Shown piece after piece: positions 1 to 6,179 of a stretch of DNA of 6,313 nt. Below the pieces are notes generated by a model. It was not told the origin of the DNA. It saw only the letters and a list, made by a program, of their open reading frames with translations, and made no database searches. The translations under genes and the position numbers were made by a program. The stretch is from Pseudanabaena sp. CAN_BIN31 (lineage in GTDB: Bacteria > Cyanobacteriota > Cyanobacteriia > Pseudanabaenales > Pseudanabaenaceae). The DNA lies in NCBI GenBank assembly GCA_026785865.1, contig JAJAZG010000235.1, forward strand, positions 1 through 6,313, given 5' to 3'. Each line of letters starts with the position of its first letter. Within the stretch, counting starts at the first letter, position 1.

Positions 1-267
1 AGAAATATTTTTGAGACTTGCAAAACTCCTGAAGAAGGACATGAGCAATTACAAGCTTGGATTAAAAAAGCCCATAGTGTTTATGGTAAAGTTCTCGAAA
101 CTATTACTACACATTTAGACGGTATTTGTAACTACTTCACACATCGCACCACTAGCGGTGTCATGGAGGGTATTAATAATCGAATTAAGTTGATCAAGCG
201 TCAGGCTTATGGGTTTGTAAATTTTGTTAATTTTCGCTCTAGACTTTTAGCCTGCCTTTCTCATTAA
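1..267 (+). CDS. ISL3-family transposase, C-terminal 88 residues (5' end outside window)
   Basis: Frame 1 is open from the first base to TAA at 265-267. The visible part includes GVMEGINNRIKLIKRQAYGF (visible residues 53-72) followed by NFVNFRSRLL. This matches the conserved C-terminal block of ISL3 DDE transposases, roughly EG-NN-IK-IKR-x-GF-NF-NFR-R. The Glu at visible residue 56 would be the last acid of the DDE catalytic triad. Such enzymes cut and join the element ends during transposition and are usually about 400 residues, so about one fifth is seen here. The reading frame shows no internal stop, so this copy could be intact to the left, which cannot be checked from the window. Confidence 0.85.
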   Translation, partial: RNIFETCKTPEEGHEQLQAWIKKAHSVYGKVLETITTHLDGICNYFTHRTTSGVMEGINNRIKLIKRQAYGFVNFVNFRSRLLACLSH

Positions 268-298
268 CATCTCTTATCACCTTAAACTCAGAAGACCC
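1..298 (+). mobile_element. ISL3-family insertion sequence, 3' part only
   Basis: The window opens inside an insertion sequence whose transposase C-terminus is coded at 1-267. The end is placed at about 298 because, read leftward from there, the DNA begins GGGTCTTCTGAG, close to the GGCTCTTC-type termini known for ISL3 elements, and lies 31 bp beyond the transposase stop. The leftward reading frame at 299-492 runs into this point and then picks up a few element-coded codons before a stop. ISL3 elements usually make 8-bp target duplications; the adjacent GTTAGATC (299-306) would be one copy, but the other end is outside the window. Family assignment is good; the exact boundary is inferred. Confidence 0.75.
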
Positions 299-492
299 GT
301 TAGATCACCAATTTTTGATCCATGAATTTCTCTATAATAAGCAGTATTTCCATAGTTCAAATCACCTTCTGCTGACTTTGCCAAAAGGCTAGTTATGTTA
401 GCTTGGCACATAAAATCAGGAGCTACTACAGTTCGATAGCCCAAGAATTGACTTCGACTAACTAAAAATTGCCAACAATGTATTTCGCTCAC
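277..492 (-). pseudogene. Unknown protein, N-terminal fragment cut by the ISL3 element
   Basis: A leftward frame starts with GTG at 492-490 and runs 71 codons. Residues 1-64 are coded by host DNA (492-299). The codon for residue 65 spans the boundary, and the last residues (GLLSLR) plus the stop come from the insertion sequence, so the original protein was longer. The GTG is preceded by GGAG (501-504) at 8-nt spacing, with an in-frame TAA further upstream and no better start between. The start overlaps the stop of the next frame in GTGA, as in translationally coupled operons. The fragment begins SEIHCWQFLVSRSQFLGYRT and later has a YYREI segment. It reads like a real soluble protein, but I do not recognise the family and assign no function. 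The missing part may lie on the far side of the element. Confidence 0.6.
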
Positions 493-686
493 TTTGTTAG
501 CTCCGATGCAGGAAATTTATAAGCAAGTTGATTTTGGATTGACACAAAACAATTTACAGCATGTGCCAAAGCAGATTCTTCATTTGCAACTTTTATGAGA
601 GATTCTGCCTGTTCTCGTCTTAACTCTTCAGTTCTCCTTGCTGCGTAAGCCGCTTTTTGAATTGCAGGAGTCTCCGCCCAATCAAT
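489..686 (-). pseudogene. Unknown protein, C-terminal 65 residues, 5' end lost at a MITE
   Basis: Read leftward from the inner edge of the MITE, a frame stays open for 65 codons to TGA at 491-489. It has no ATG, and its only GTG is near residue 48, so it looks like the 3' part of a gene whose start was separated or destroyed. The product begins IDWAETPAIQKAAYAARRTE and is rich in Ala, Glu, Arg and Lys, so probably helical, possibly a short coiled coil. Its stop shares four bases with the GTG start of the next leftward frame, suggesting both were one operon. Joining it to the short frame beyond the MITE (MTEKQYLIE, from ATG at 871) fails under a 2-bp target duplication and works only if a net 158 bp were removed. 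No family recognised. Confidence 0.5.
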
Positions 687-843
687 AGACCTCTTGCAGA
701 ACTGATTTCATGGTAGAGTAACGGGTTTGGTTAATCTCAGCTATATCCAAGTCATAGTTGTAGATTGAGCCAATCAAACAGCAGAAAAGCCTAAATCAAG
801 CCAGCCCATAACTGTATCACGTTTTGAGTTCTGCAAGAGGTCT
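687..843. mobile_element. 157-bp MITE-like element with IS5-like transposase tail
   Basis: Perfect 20-bp inverted repeats bound this segment, at 684-703 and 827-846, each containing AGACCTCTTGCAGAACT or its complement. The palindrome continues three bases into the flanks, so the edge is uncertain: AGACC...GGTCT leaves AT on both sides, while GACC...GGTC leaves TA. Read leftward, a 37-codon open stretch (795-682) contains LIGSIYNYDLDI and ends just past the terminal repeat. It resembles the LIA-x-IYN-EL ending I recall for IS5/ISL2-type transposases. The simplest reading is an internally deleted, non-autonomous derivative of an IS5-family element. It sits at the point where the leftward unknown gene loses its 5' end. 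The repeats are certain; the family is an inference. Confidence 0.7.
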
Positions 844-869
844 ATTCTATTAAATATTGCTTCTCGGTC

Positions 870-898
870 ATTATACTATTTTCAACCTTCGATATCAA
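870..898 (-). promoter_or_regulatory. Near-consensus sigma70-type promoter pointing left
   Basis: On the minus strand TTGATA (898-893) and TATAAT (875-870) are separated by exactly 17 bp: a full -10 and a -35 with one mismatch to TTGACA. It points toward the MITE and the broken leftward frames. A start about 7 bp after the -10 would lie near 863, about 20 bp before the MITE edge. It could be the original promoter of the interrupted operon. AT-rich DNA produces such matches by chance, so activity is not shown. Confidence 0.45.
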
Positions 899-1000
899 GA
901 ATCGATCACCATAGCCATAGACCGACCGCACCTCATAGTTACAAAACAGAACGATCGCCCCTTAACAAACTTGAAAAAATGATTGTTGAGGCGATCGCCT
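899..1000. repeat. Dispersed intergenic repeat, upstream copy
   Basis: Positions 967-999 match 3880-3912, on the other side of the ClC gene, at 28 of 33 positions in the same orientation; the shared core includes AAACTTGA and ATGATTGTTGA. The leftward translations also match in one frame (DRLNNHFFKF here, DRINNHHLKF there). From memory, similar translated stretches appear as spurious small ORFs across many cyanobacterial genomes, which would make this a dispersed non-coding repeat. The outer limits are approximate; only the 33-bp match is seen directly. Confidence 0.55.
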
Positions 1001-1121
1001 TCTAAAATACTTCAAATCATTTAAGAATATTTGTTGTTGGGTGAGATTGCGATCGCCTCCTGTAAAATTGAGGAAATGATTTTTATTTCAACACTCAGCA
1101 AATATTTATGACTATAGGTTT
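1001..1121. other. Leader region of the ClC gene
   Basis: AT-rich DNA between the dispersed repeat and the ClC start. It holds one HIP1 octamer (1049-1056) and a 9-bp inverted repeat, AAATCATTT (1014-1022) with AAATGATTT (1074-1082), about 50 bp apart. I see no convincing -35/-10 pair and only a weak AGG (1116-1118) before the start codon. Confidence 0.4.
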
Positions 1122-3731
1122 ATGGCTTTAGGATTACCATCCCCACTCAAATCGCTTAGCCCCAAGCAGTTGGCGATTTTAGAAGCCTGTTTGATCGGTT
1201 TAGTTGCAGGCTTGTCTGCTGTAATGCTGAAGCAGAGTATTGGTTGGCTGGGAGGATGGCGCATCCAGCTTGCGAGCCAACTACCTGCATGGATCGTGCT
1301 TCCCATGATCGGCGCGATCGGCGGATTTTTATCAGGATTTTTGATCGAGAGATTCGCGCCTGAGGCTGCTGGGAGCGGAATTCCTCAAGTCAAAGCCGCA
1401 CTCGGCTATATTCCCATCGCTCTCAATTTACGAGTGGCGATCGTCAAAATAGCGAGTACCATTTTGGCGCTGGGTTCAGGGCTTGCGCTTGGTCGTCAGG
1501 GACCAACGGTTCAGATTGGTGCTGCGATCGCAGGACAAATTAGTCAGTGGCTTCCCAACTCCCCCGAAAATCGTCGCCAGCTAATTGCGGCGGGAGCAGC
1601 CGCAGGATTGGCAGCAGGGTTTAACGCGCCGATCGCTGGAGTGTTATTTGTGATCGAAGAATTGCTGCATGATGTATCTAGCTTGACTCTAGGTACGGCG
1701 ATTATTTCGTCTTTTATTGGCGGCGTAGTTTCGCGGATTTTGGGAGGACAAAATCTCAATCCCTCAAGCAATCAGGTTCAATTTTTCGCTCAAGAAATTC
1801 CTTTTCTATTACTTTTAGGTCTTATCGTTGGCGTTTTTGCAGCATTATTTAACAACAGCGTCATTGTCGTCACAAAATGGAATCGCCAGACTTTTAAGAT
1901 GGCATTGTCATGGCGGATCGCGATCGCGGGCTGTTTGTCTGGGATCGCGATCGCCATGTTACCGAGTGACTTTCGCGACAGCGCTGGCTTGCAACTCTTT
2001 TTGGCAAATGGGCAATCGGACTGGTTAGTTACTGTAGGGACGTTTGTTGTCAGATTTGCGCTTACGTTAATTGCCTGTAGTGCCGAGACTTCAGGCGGTC
2101 TATTCGTGCCTAGTTTGATATTAGGCGCGGCGTTGGGGTCATTAGTCGGAAATTTGGAACATGCATGGTTGGGAATGGGAACGCCAGCAACCTATGCGCT
2201 TTCAGGAATGGGCGCTTTTTTTGGCGCTGTGGCAAAAGTTCCGATCACGGCTTTTGTAATCGTTTTTGAGATTACGATGGATTTCAATATTATTCTTCCA
2301 TTGATGATTACAAGCGCGATCGCCTACTTGTGTTCTGAAAAATACGCTCCAAGTTCATTGTATACTCGCTTATTAGGATTGAAAGGAATTCATCTTCAGT
2401 CAGAAGCTGTAACAGAAGGATTGTGGGATGGACTGAGGGCGGCTGATGTAATGCAGCGAGAAGTTGAGACATTGCCCGATCGCATGAGTATTGATGAGGC
2501 GATTCAGACATTCGCGCGATCGCGACATCGGGGGTTTCCAGTTCTAGCAGGCGATAACTTGGTTGGCATTATCACGCAGATAGACTTAGCTAAAGCAGGT
2601 GAAAGAAACCTGTCTGGAGATATGCCAATCTCTCAGATCTATACACAGAAATTGATTGCGGTTGCGCCTGAAGAGAGCCTTTCGCAAGTTCTCTATCTTC
2701 TTTCTTACTACAAACTCTCACGATTACCAGTAATCGAGCGCCACAAGTTGATCGGAATCATTACTCGCAGCGATATTTTACGCGCTCAAGCACAACGATT
2801 GCGCGGGGTTAGTTCTCAAACTACTAAACCTTCCTATCTTGTCTATCAGAGACGTGGTACGGCGACAGGTAAGGGGAGATTGCTTTTGCCATTGAGCAAT
2901 CCGCAATCTGCTGTTTACATGCTGGAGATGGCTTTGGCGATCGCGAAGGAGCGAAATTACGAATTAGAATGTTTGCATGTTATTCACCTCGATCGCCATC
3001 TTTCTCTATCTGAAACACCCGTAGACTTAAACCTAAGCTTGGCATTATTTCACACGGCATCTGTGGCGGCAGAACTCATGCAAGTTCCCATGCACTCGCA
3101 GGTAAGGATCGCCCATGATATCGGTCACGCGATTGCAGAAGTAGCAGCCGATCGCCATACCGACTTGCTAGCGATCGGCTGGCACGGATATCCTGACTCG
3201 CCCGAACGGATTTTGGGCGATACGGTCGATATTGTCATTGGGCAAGTAGATTGCGATGTGATGTTGGTGAAATTTAGCGATCGCTTGCAAAATTCCAATC
3301 CATTCAACCGAGAATTTAAAAAAGATTGCATTTCCTTCGACCGATGGTTGGTTCCAGTTGCTGAAGGACAAAATACTGAGCAAGCATTATTATTACTTTC
3401 AGGATTGATAAATCTTTCTGCTTATCCCGAAATCTATCTTTGCCAAGTTTTTTCTCCCGATAGTAAAGGAAATGGTTCTGAACTCTTAGACAAATATGCC
3501 GCCTCTTTATACAATTCAATGCGATATTCCGTTGGCAAGATTTCAATTTGTTCTAAATCAACTGCCGATGCGATCGTTGATCTTGCCAATCAGCAACGCA
3601 GCGATGTAATTATGTTGGGAGCCTGTGGTGAAAGCTTTTTACAGCAAATCTTGCATGGCAATATTCCCGAAACGATCGCCCGAAATAGCGATCGGACTAT
3701 TATTATTTTTAAGAAAGCTTCAGCTAACTAA
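1122..3731 (+). CDS. ClC-family chloride transporter/channel with CBS pair and two UspA-like domains
   Basis: An 869-residue inner-membrane anion-transport protein. The ClC domain (about 15-420) has the expected anion-site motifs: GSGIPQ (84-89), GRQGP (124-128), GGLFVP (325-330) and a Tyr at 414 in SSLYTRLL. The internal proton-path glutamate region FVIEE (176-180) is kept. The external gating Glu of the usual GREGP motif (E148 in E. coli ClC-ec1) is Gln126 here. Two CBS domains follow (about 441-494 and 501-557), which in this family bind adenine nucleotides and regulate transport. Two UspA-like domains follow (about 584-717 and 740-866). Each keeps glycines spaced G-x2-G-x9-G (686/689/699 and 833/836/846), but the next residue is Asp or Asn instead of Ser/Thr. 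The nearby upstream ATG (1109) is out of frame, so 1122 is the likely start despite a weak ribosome site. The gene stands alone and converges on the permease gene. Confidence 0.93.
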   Translation: MALGLPSPLKSLSPKQLAILEACLIGLVAGLSAVMLKQSIGWLGGWRIQLASQLPAWIVLPMIGAIGGFLSGFLIERFAPEAAGSGIPQVKAALGYIPIALNLRVAIVKIASTILALGSGLALGRQGPTVQIGAAIAGQISQWLPNSPENRRQLIAAGAAAGLAAGFNAPIAGVLFVIEELLHDVSSLTLGTAIISSFIGGVVSRILGGQNLNPSSNQVQFFAQEIPFLLLLGLIVGVFAALFNNSVIVVTKWNRQTFKMALSWRIAIAGCLSGIAIAMLPSDFRDSAGLQLFLANGQSDWLVTVGTFVVRFALTLIACSAETSGGLFVPSLILGAALGSLVGNLEHAWLGMGTPATYALSGMGAFFGAVAKVPITAFVIVFEITMDFNIILPLMITSAIAYLCSEKYAPSSLYTRLLGLKGIHLQSEAVTEGLWDGLRAADVMQREVETLPDRMSIDEAIQTFARSRHRGFPVLAGDNLVGIITQIDLAKAGERNLSGDMPISQIYTQKLIAVAPEESLSQVLYLLSYYKLSRLPVIERHKLIGIITRSDILRAQAQRLRGVSSQTTKPSYLVYQRRGTATGKGRLLLPLSNPQSAVYMLEMALAIAKERNYELECLHVIHLDRHLSLSETPVDLNLSLALFHTASVAAELMQVPMHSQVRIAHDIGHAIAEVAADRHTDLLAIGWHGYPDSPERILGDTVDIVIGQVDCDVMLVKFSDRLQNSNPFNREFKKDCISFDRWLVPVAEGQNTEQALLLLSGLINLSAYPEIYLCQVFSPDSKGNGSELLDKYAASLYNSMRYSVGKISICSKSTADAIVDLANQQRSDVIMLGACGESFLQQILHGNIPETIARNSDRTIIIFKKASAN

Positions 3732-3744
3732 TCTCTTGTCTTTG

Positions 3745-3912
3745 TTATCGATCAACCAAAGCTAATAGCATCTCGACTAGTTGGAATATACCACTACAGC
3801 AAGGATTTAAATATTCGGGTGGGTTGTTTGTCTTGGCTAAGTTATCAAGATTTTTAGCTCTAGCGGATCGCCTAATCGCAAACTTGAGATGATGATTGTT
3901 GATGCGATCTCA
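3745..3912. repeat. Dispersed intergenic repeat, downstream copy
   Basis: This fills most of the 305-bp gap between the ClC and permease genes. Read leftward, 3909-3745 is open for 54 codons with no good start and contains PPEYLNPCCSGIFQLVEMLL. I recall NPCCSG-type peptides as recurrent spurious ORFs in cyanobacterial genomes, coded by a repeated sequence around CCTTGCTGTAGTGG. The right end (3880-3912) matches 967-999 upstream of the ClC gene at 28 of 33 positions. I therefore treat it as a dispersed repeat and not as a gene; its limits are approximate. Confidence 0.5.
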
Positions 3913-3940
3913 AAGGTTAAGAATTGAGAAGCGATCGGGA

Positions 3941-4018
3941 CATAAAAACCAAAAGCCCAAAATCTATAGCGAACGCTGCGCGTTCGCTACAGATTTTGGG
4001 CTTTTAAGGTTTTTTATG
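3941..4018. terminator. Long hairpin between convergent genes, bidirectional terminator and repeat unit
   Basis: The arms 3941-3976 and 3980-4018 form a near-perfect stem around a TGC loop. The inner part has GAACGC/GCGTTC, then a TAGCG/CGCTA segment, then AAAAGCCCAAAA against TTTTGGGCTTTT, and CATAAAAA against TTTTTTATG at the base. One A-C mismatch and a small bulge interrupt it. It lies 19 bp from the permease stop and about 210 bp after the ClC stop. The outer arms give A tracts on one side and T tracts on the other, so it can act as a terminator in both directions. A related copy starts at 6264. Confidence 0.75.
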
Positions 4019-4036
4019 CTTACATAATTATTGGCG

Positions 4037-5272
4037 TTAATTTTGCAGCTTTTTTTCTAGTTTTTGACTAGCTTGAGAAAGAGAGAAGCAGAACATCCAA
4101 TATATTAAAGCGACAAATAGATAGACTTCGGCATAGCGTCCAATAAATTCGGGCTGAGACAAAACAGTTCGGGATACGCCCATGAGATCGACTAATCCCA
4201 CGATCGCTACTAGAGAAGTATCTTTAAATAAGCCAATAAATTGACCAACGATCGCAGGAATCGAAGCCTTGAGAGCTTGAGGTAAGACGATTAAAGTAAT
4301 TGTTAGAGGTGTACTTAATCCCAATGCTCTCGCAGCTTCCGCTTGACCTTTAGGGATTGACTGCAAACCGCCGCGCACATTTTCGGCAAGGTAGGCGGCG
4401 CTGAAAAAGACAAAAGCGGCGATCGCTCTCAAAACGCGATCTATTTCTAGTCCTGCTGGCAAAAATAAAGGCAGCATCACTTGCGCCATAAACAAAATGC
4501 CGATTAATGGCAATCCCCGCACAATTTCAATATAGAAGATACAAAACCATTTAATTACAGGTAAGGTGCTTTGTCTTCCTAAAGCCAGTAAAACCCCCAA
4601 CGGAAAGGAAAATACGATTCCAGATATCGCGACGATCAGGGTTAAAACTAATCCATTCCACACATTTACATCAACAGCCGTTAGTCCCAAATTTCCGCCA
4701 ATTAGCCATAGGGAAATTGGTAAAGTTGCCAGCCATGCGATCGCCAAAACGAGAGAACTTTGGGTAAAGCGTTTGCATTGTTGCCCGATCGTAAAACCTA
4801 GAGCGATCGCCCCACTAATCGATAAAGTCAAAATTTTCGAGATGCCATCAACAGGTAGCAAAATCGCAAGGGCTATTGATAAAGATGCGATCGCGATCGC
4901 CACGAAACGGCTAAACCTGCCCCATAGTCCCCATGAGATTCCTGATAAACAGCCCGCGATCGCCAAAACACTCCACAAGCGCCAAAACTCCTCGACAGGA
5001 TAAAGCCCGACTAAAAATAGTCGTAAATTACTACTAACTACCGTCCATTGCGCCTTAGTCGTTGCCCAAATCCAGACATTACTCACAAGTTGATATAACA
5101 GCCAAATGCAAAAAACTGTAAGTAAGCTATTGAACCAACTACTAAAAAGATTTTTTTTTGCCCATTGCCAATGGCTTTGCAATGATTGAGGCGGTAAGAG
5201 CGCTGAGCTTTGGGTCATAGGTTTAGCTAATTGAGTTTTTATTTTTGATAATGACCTTTTTTTGTCACGCAT
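4037..5272 (-). CDS. Amino-acid ABC transporter permease, NatH/AapM type
   Basis: A 411-residue inner-membrane permease of a polar amino-acid ABC importer. The C-terminal half (about 205-405) is a binding-protein-dependent transport domain. Its EAA loop, EAARALGLSTPLT, starts at 312 and is followed by LPQ (330-332), where the ATPase docks. The N-terminal half holds several extra hydrophobic segments (about 44-66, 101-117, 121-163, 173-192) after WAKKNLFSSW. This long form is typical of the AapM/BztC/NatH permeases, about 380-430 residues, and not of the short HisM type. In Anabaena NatH works with NatF (binding protein), NatG (permease) and BgtA (ATPase) to take up acidic and neutral amino acids; none of these is nearby. 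The ATG at 5272 is the furthest start after an in-frame stop; Met19 (5218) is an alternative. Neither has a clear Shine-Dalgarno. The gene diverges from the tRNA gene 57 bp away. Confidence 0.88.
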   Translation of the reverse strand: MRDKKRSLSKIKTQLAKPMTQSSALLPPQSLQSHWQWAKKNLFSSWFNSLLTVFCIWLLYQLVSNVWIWATTKAQWTVVSSNLRLFLVGLYPVEEFWRLWSVLAIAGCLSGISWGLWGRFSRFVAIAIASLSIALAILLPVDGISKILTLSISGAIALGFTIGQQCKRFTQSSLVLAIAWLATLPISLWLIGGNLGLTAVDVNVWNGLVLTLIVAISGIVFSFPLGVLLALGRQSTLPVIKWFCIFYIEIVRGLPLIGILFMAQVMLPLFLPAGLEIDRVLRAIAAFVFFSAAYLAENVRGGLQSIPKGQAEAARALGLSTPLTITLIVLPQALKASIPAIVGQFIGLFKDTSLVAIVGLVDLMGVSRTVLSQPEFIGRYAEVYLFVALIYWMFCFSLSQASQKLEKKLQN

Positions 5273-5329
5273 TTATACAAACATTTGCTAAGATATAAGC
5301 CGCTCTTAAACAAAACAAGAGTAAATCAC

Positions 5330-5401
5330 GGGTGACTGGCGCAGTGGTAGCGCATCGGACTCTTAATCCGCTGGTCCTGGGTTCAAATCCCAGGTCACCC
5401 A
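5330..5401 (+). tRNA. trnK: tRNA-Lys (anticodon CTT)
   Basis: A 72-nt cloverleaf without encoded CCA. The acceptor stem is GGGTGAC/GTCACCC, the D stem GCGC/GCGC with GG in the loop, and the T stem CTGGG/CCCAG with loop TTCAAAT; the discriminator is A5401. The anticodon loop CTCTTAA carries CTT at 5362-5364, reading the lysine codon AAG. The anticodon stem has four pairs and a U-C mismatch at its top (27-43), a small departure from the standard. No clear terminator is seen in the 74 bp before the response-regulator gene. Confidence 0.95.
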
Positions 5402-5475
5402 TATTCTGATAACTTCAGATATATAGTAGTAGTTAATATTGCGATCGCATCATGAAAGGATAATCAAAAATTATT

Positions 5476-6174
5476 ATGTCAGGACATATCCTACTTGTAG
5501 ACGATGAACCAGGGCTCAGAGAGGCGGTGCAAGCCTATCTCGAAGATAGTGGCTTTGTGTTGCAAGTTGCCAATAATGCGCGGGACGCATGGCAACTGCT
5601 AGAGCAAACCACCCCCGATCTCGTCATATCGGACATCATGATGCCGCAGGTGAGTGGATATGAATTTCTGAGACAAATGCGCGAAGATGTGCGGTTTTTA
5701 AATTTGCCCGTCGTGTTTTTGACAGCCAAGGGCATGACCAAGGATCGGATTGAGGGCTATAACGCGGGTTGTGATGCCTATTTGTCTAAGCCCTTTGACC
5801 CTGATGAGTTGGTGGCGATCGCCGAAAATTTAATTGCGCGTCGAGCGATGCAAGCGGTTACTGCTAACAGCAATACTTCCGAAATAACCGATCTGGCGGG
5901 TCAACTTGCCGAAATCAAGGCTTTGCTCAAACAAAAACCAGCGATCAACGTCACCCCACCACCGATCAAAATTGAGTTTACTCCTCGTGAGGAGAGCGTG
6001 TTAGAGCTTGTGGTTGAGGGCTTGATGAATAAGGAAATTGCAAAACGCCTTGGTACAACCATTCGTAATGTTGAGAAATATGTTAGCCGTTTATTTGGTA
6101 AAACTGGCACAAGCAGCCGCACGGAGTTAGTGCGCTACGCGCTACAACATGGCTTGATTGAGGCGTATACATAA
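5476..6174 (+). CDS. rre1: Response regulator, receiver plus LuxR-type HTH, Rre1/Ycf29 type
   Basis: A 232-residue cytoplasmic transcription factor of a two-component system. The receiver domain (about 3-120) has the acid pair D9-D10, the phosphoacceptor D53 in ISDIMMP, the switch T83 in FLTAKG and K105 in YLSKPFDPDEL. A Pro-rich linker (about 135-165) leads to a LuxR/GerE helix-turn-helix (about 168-228) with FTPREESVLELVVEGLMNKE, then IAKRLGTTIRNVEKYVSRLF. The order and wording, especially EPGLREAVQAYLEDSGF and GMTKDRIEGY-AG-DAYLSKPF, fit the cyanobacterial Rre1 group, the counterpart of red-algal plastid Ycf29. In Synechocystis, Rre1 is tied to stress responses downstream of Hik2/Hik34. 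No sensor kinase gene is adjacent. The ATG at 5476 has AAAGGA 15-20 nt upstream, a long spacing. The symbol rests on recognition alone; another NarL-type regulator is possible. Confidence 0.9.
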   Translation: MSGHILLVDDEPGLREAVQAYLEDSGFVLQVANNARDAWQLLEQTTPDLVISDIMMPQVSGYEFLRQMREDVRFLNLPVVFLTAKGMTKDRIEGYNAGCDAYLSKPFDPDELVAIAENLIARRAMQAVTANSNTSEITDLAGQLAEIKALLKQKPAINVTPPPIKIEFTPREESVLELVVEGLMNKEIAKRLGTTIRNVEKYVSRLFGKTGTSSRTELVRYALQHGLIEAYT

Positions 6175-6179
6175 ACTAA

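Larger units (their letters stand above)
991..5822. repeat. HIP1 octamers (GCGATCGC), 17 copies
   Basis: Copies start at 991, 1049, 1524, 1920, 1947, 2316, 2516, 2937, 3277, 4419, 4737, 4803, 4887, 4893, 4956, 5441 and 5815. The density, inside genes and between them, is far above chance and is the known signature of many cyanobacterial chromosomes. None occurs in 1-990, where the mobile elements and broken genes lie. Confidence 0.9.

Noticed and set aside
489..871. In-frame rejoining of MTEKQYLIE (from 871) with the 489-686 frame after removing the MITE
   Set aside because: Removing the element plus a 2-bp TA or AT duplication gives a frameshift; only a net loss of 158 bp restores the frame, and the flanks show no 3-bp direct repeat.
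843..953. Leftward peptide with YEVRSVYGYGDRFL, resembling the C-terminus of a winged-helix response regulator
   Set aside because: The stretch has no upstream domain, lies within a segment that looks like a dispersed repeat, and another frame of the same DNA matches the repeat downstream of the ClC gene.
1544..3546. Several 65-76 codon ORFs on the minus strand, and one on the plus strand, within the ClC gene
   Set aside because: All are frame shadows of an intact 869-codon gene with recognisable domains throughout.
3745..3909. Possible 54-residue leftward protein with NPCCSG
   Set aside because: No start codon and similar peptides are, as I recall, spurious translations of a cyanobacterial repeat; treated as a repeat.
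4566..5003. 145-codon rightward ORF
   Set aside because: It is antisense to the permease gene, is composed of residues expected from reading hydrophobic codons backward, and has no domain or ribosome site.
5535..6122. Two short minus-strand ORFs opposite the response-regulator gene
   Set aside because: Shadows of a well-conserved receiver-HTH gene; no independent support.
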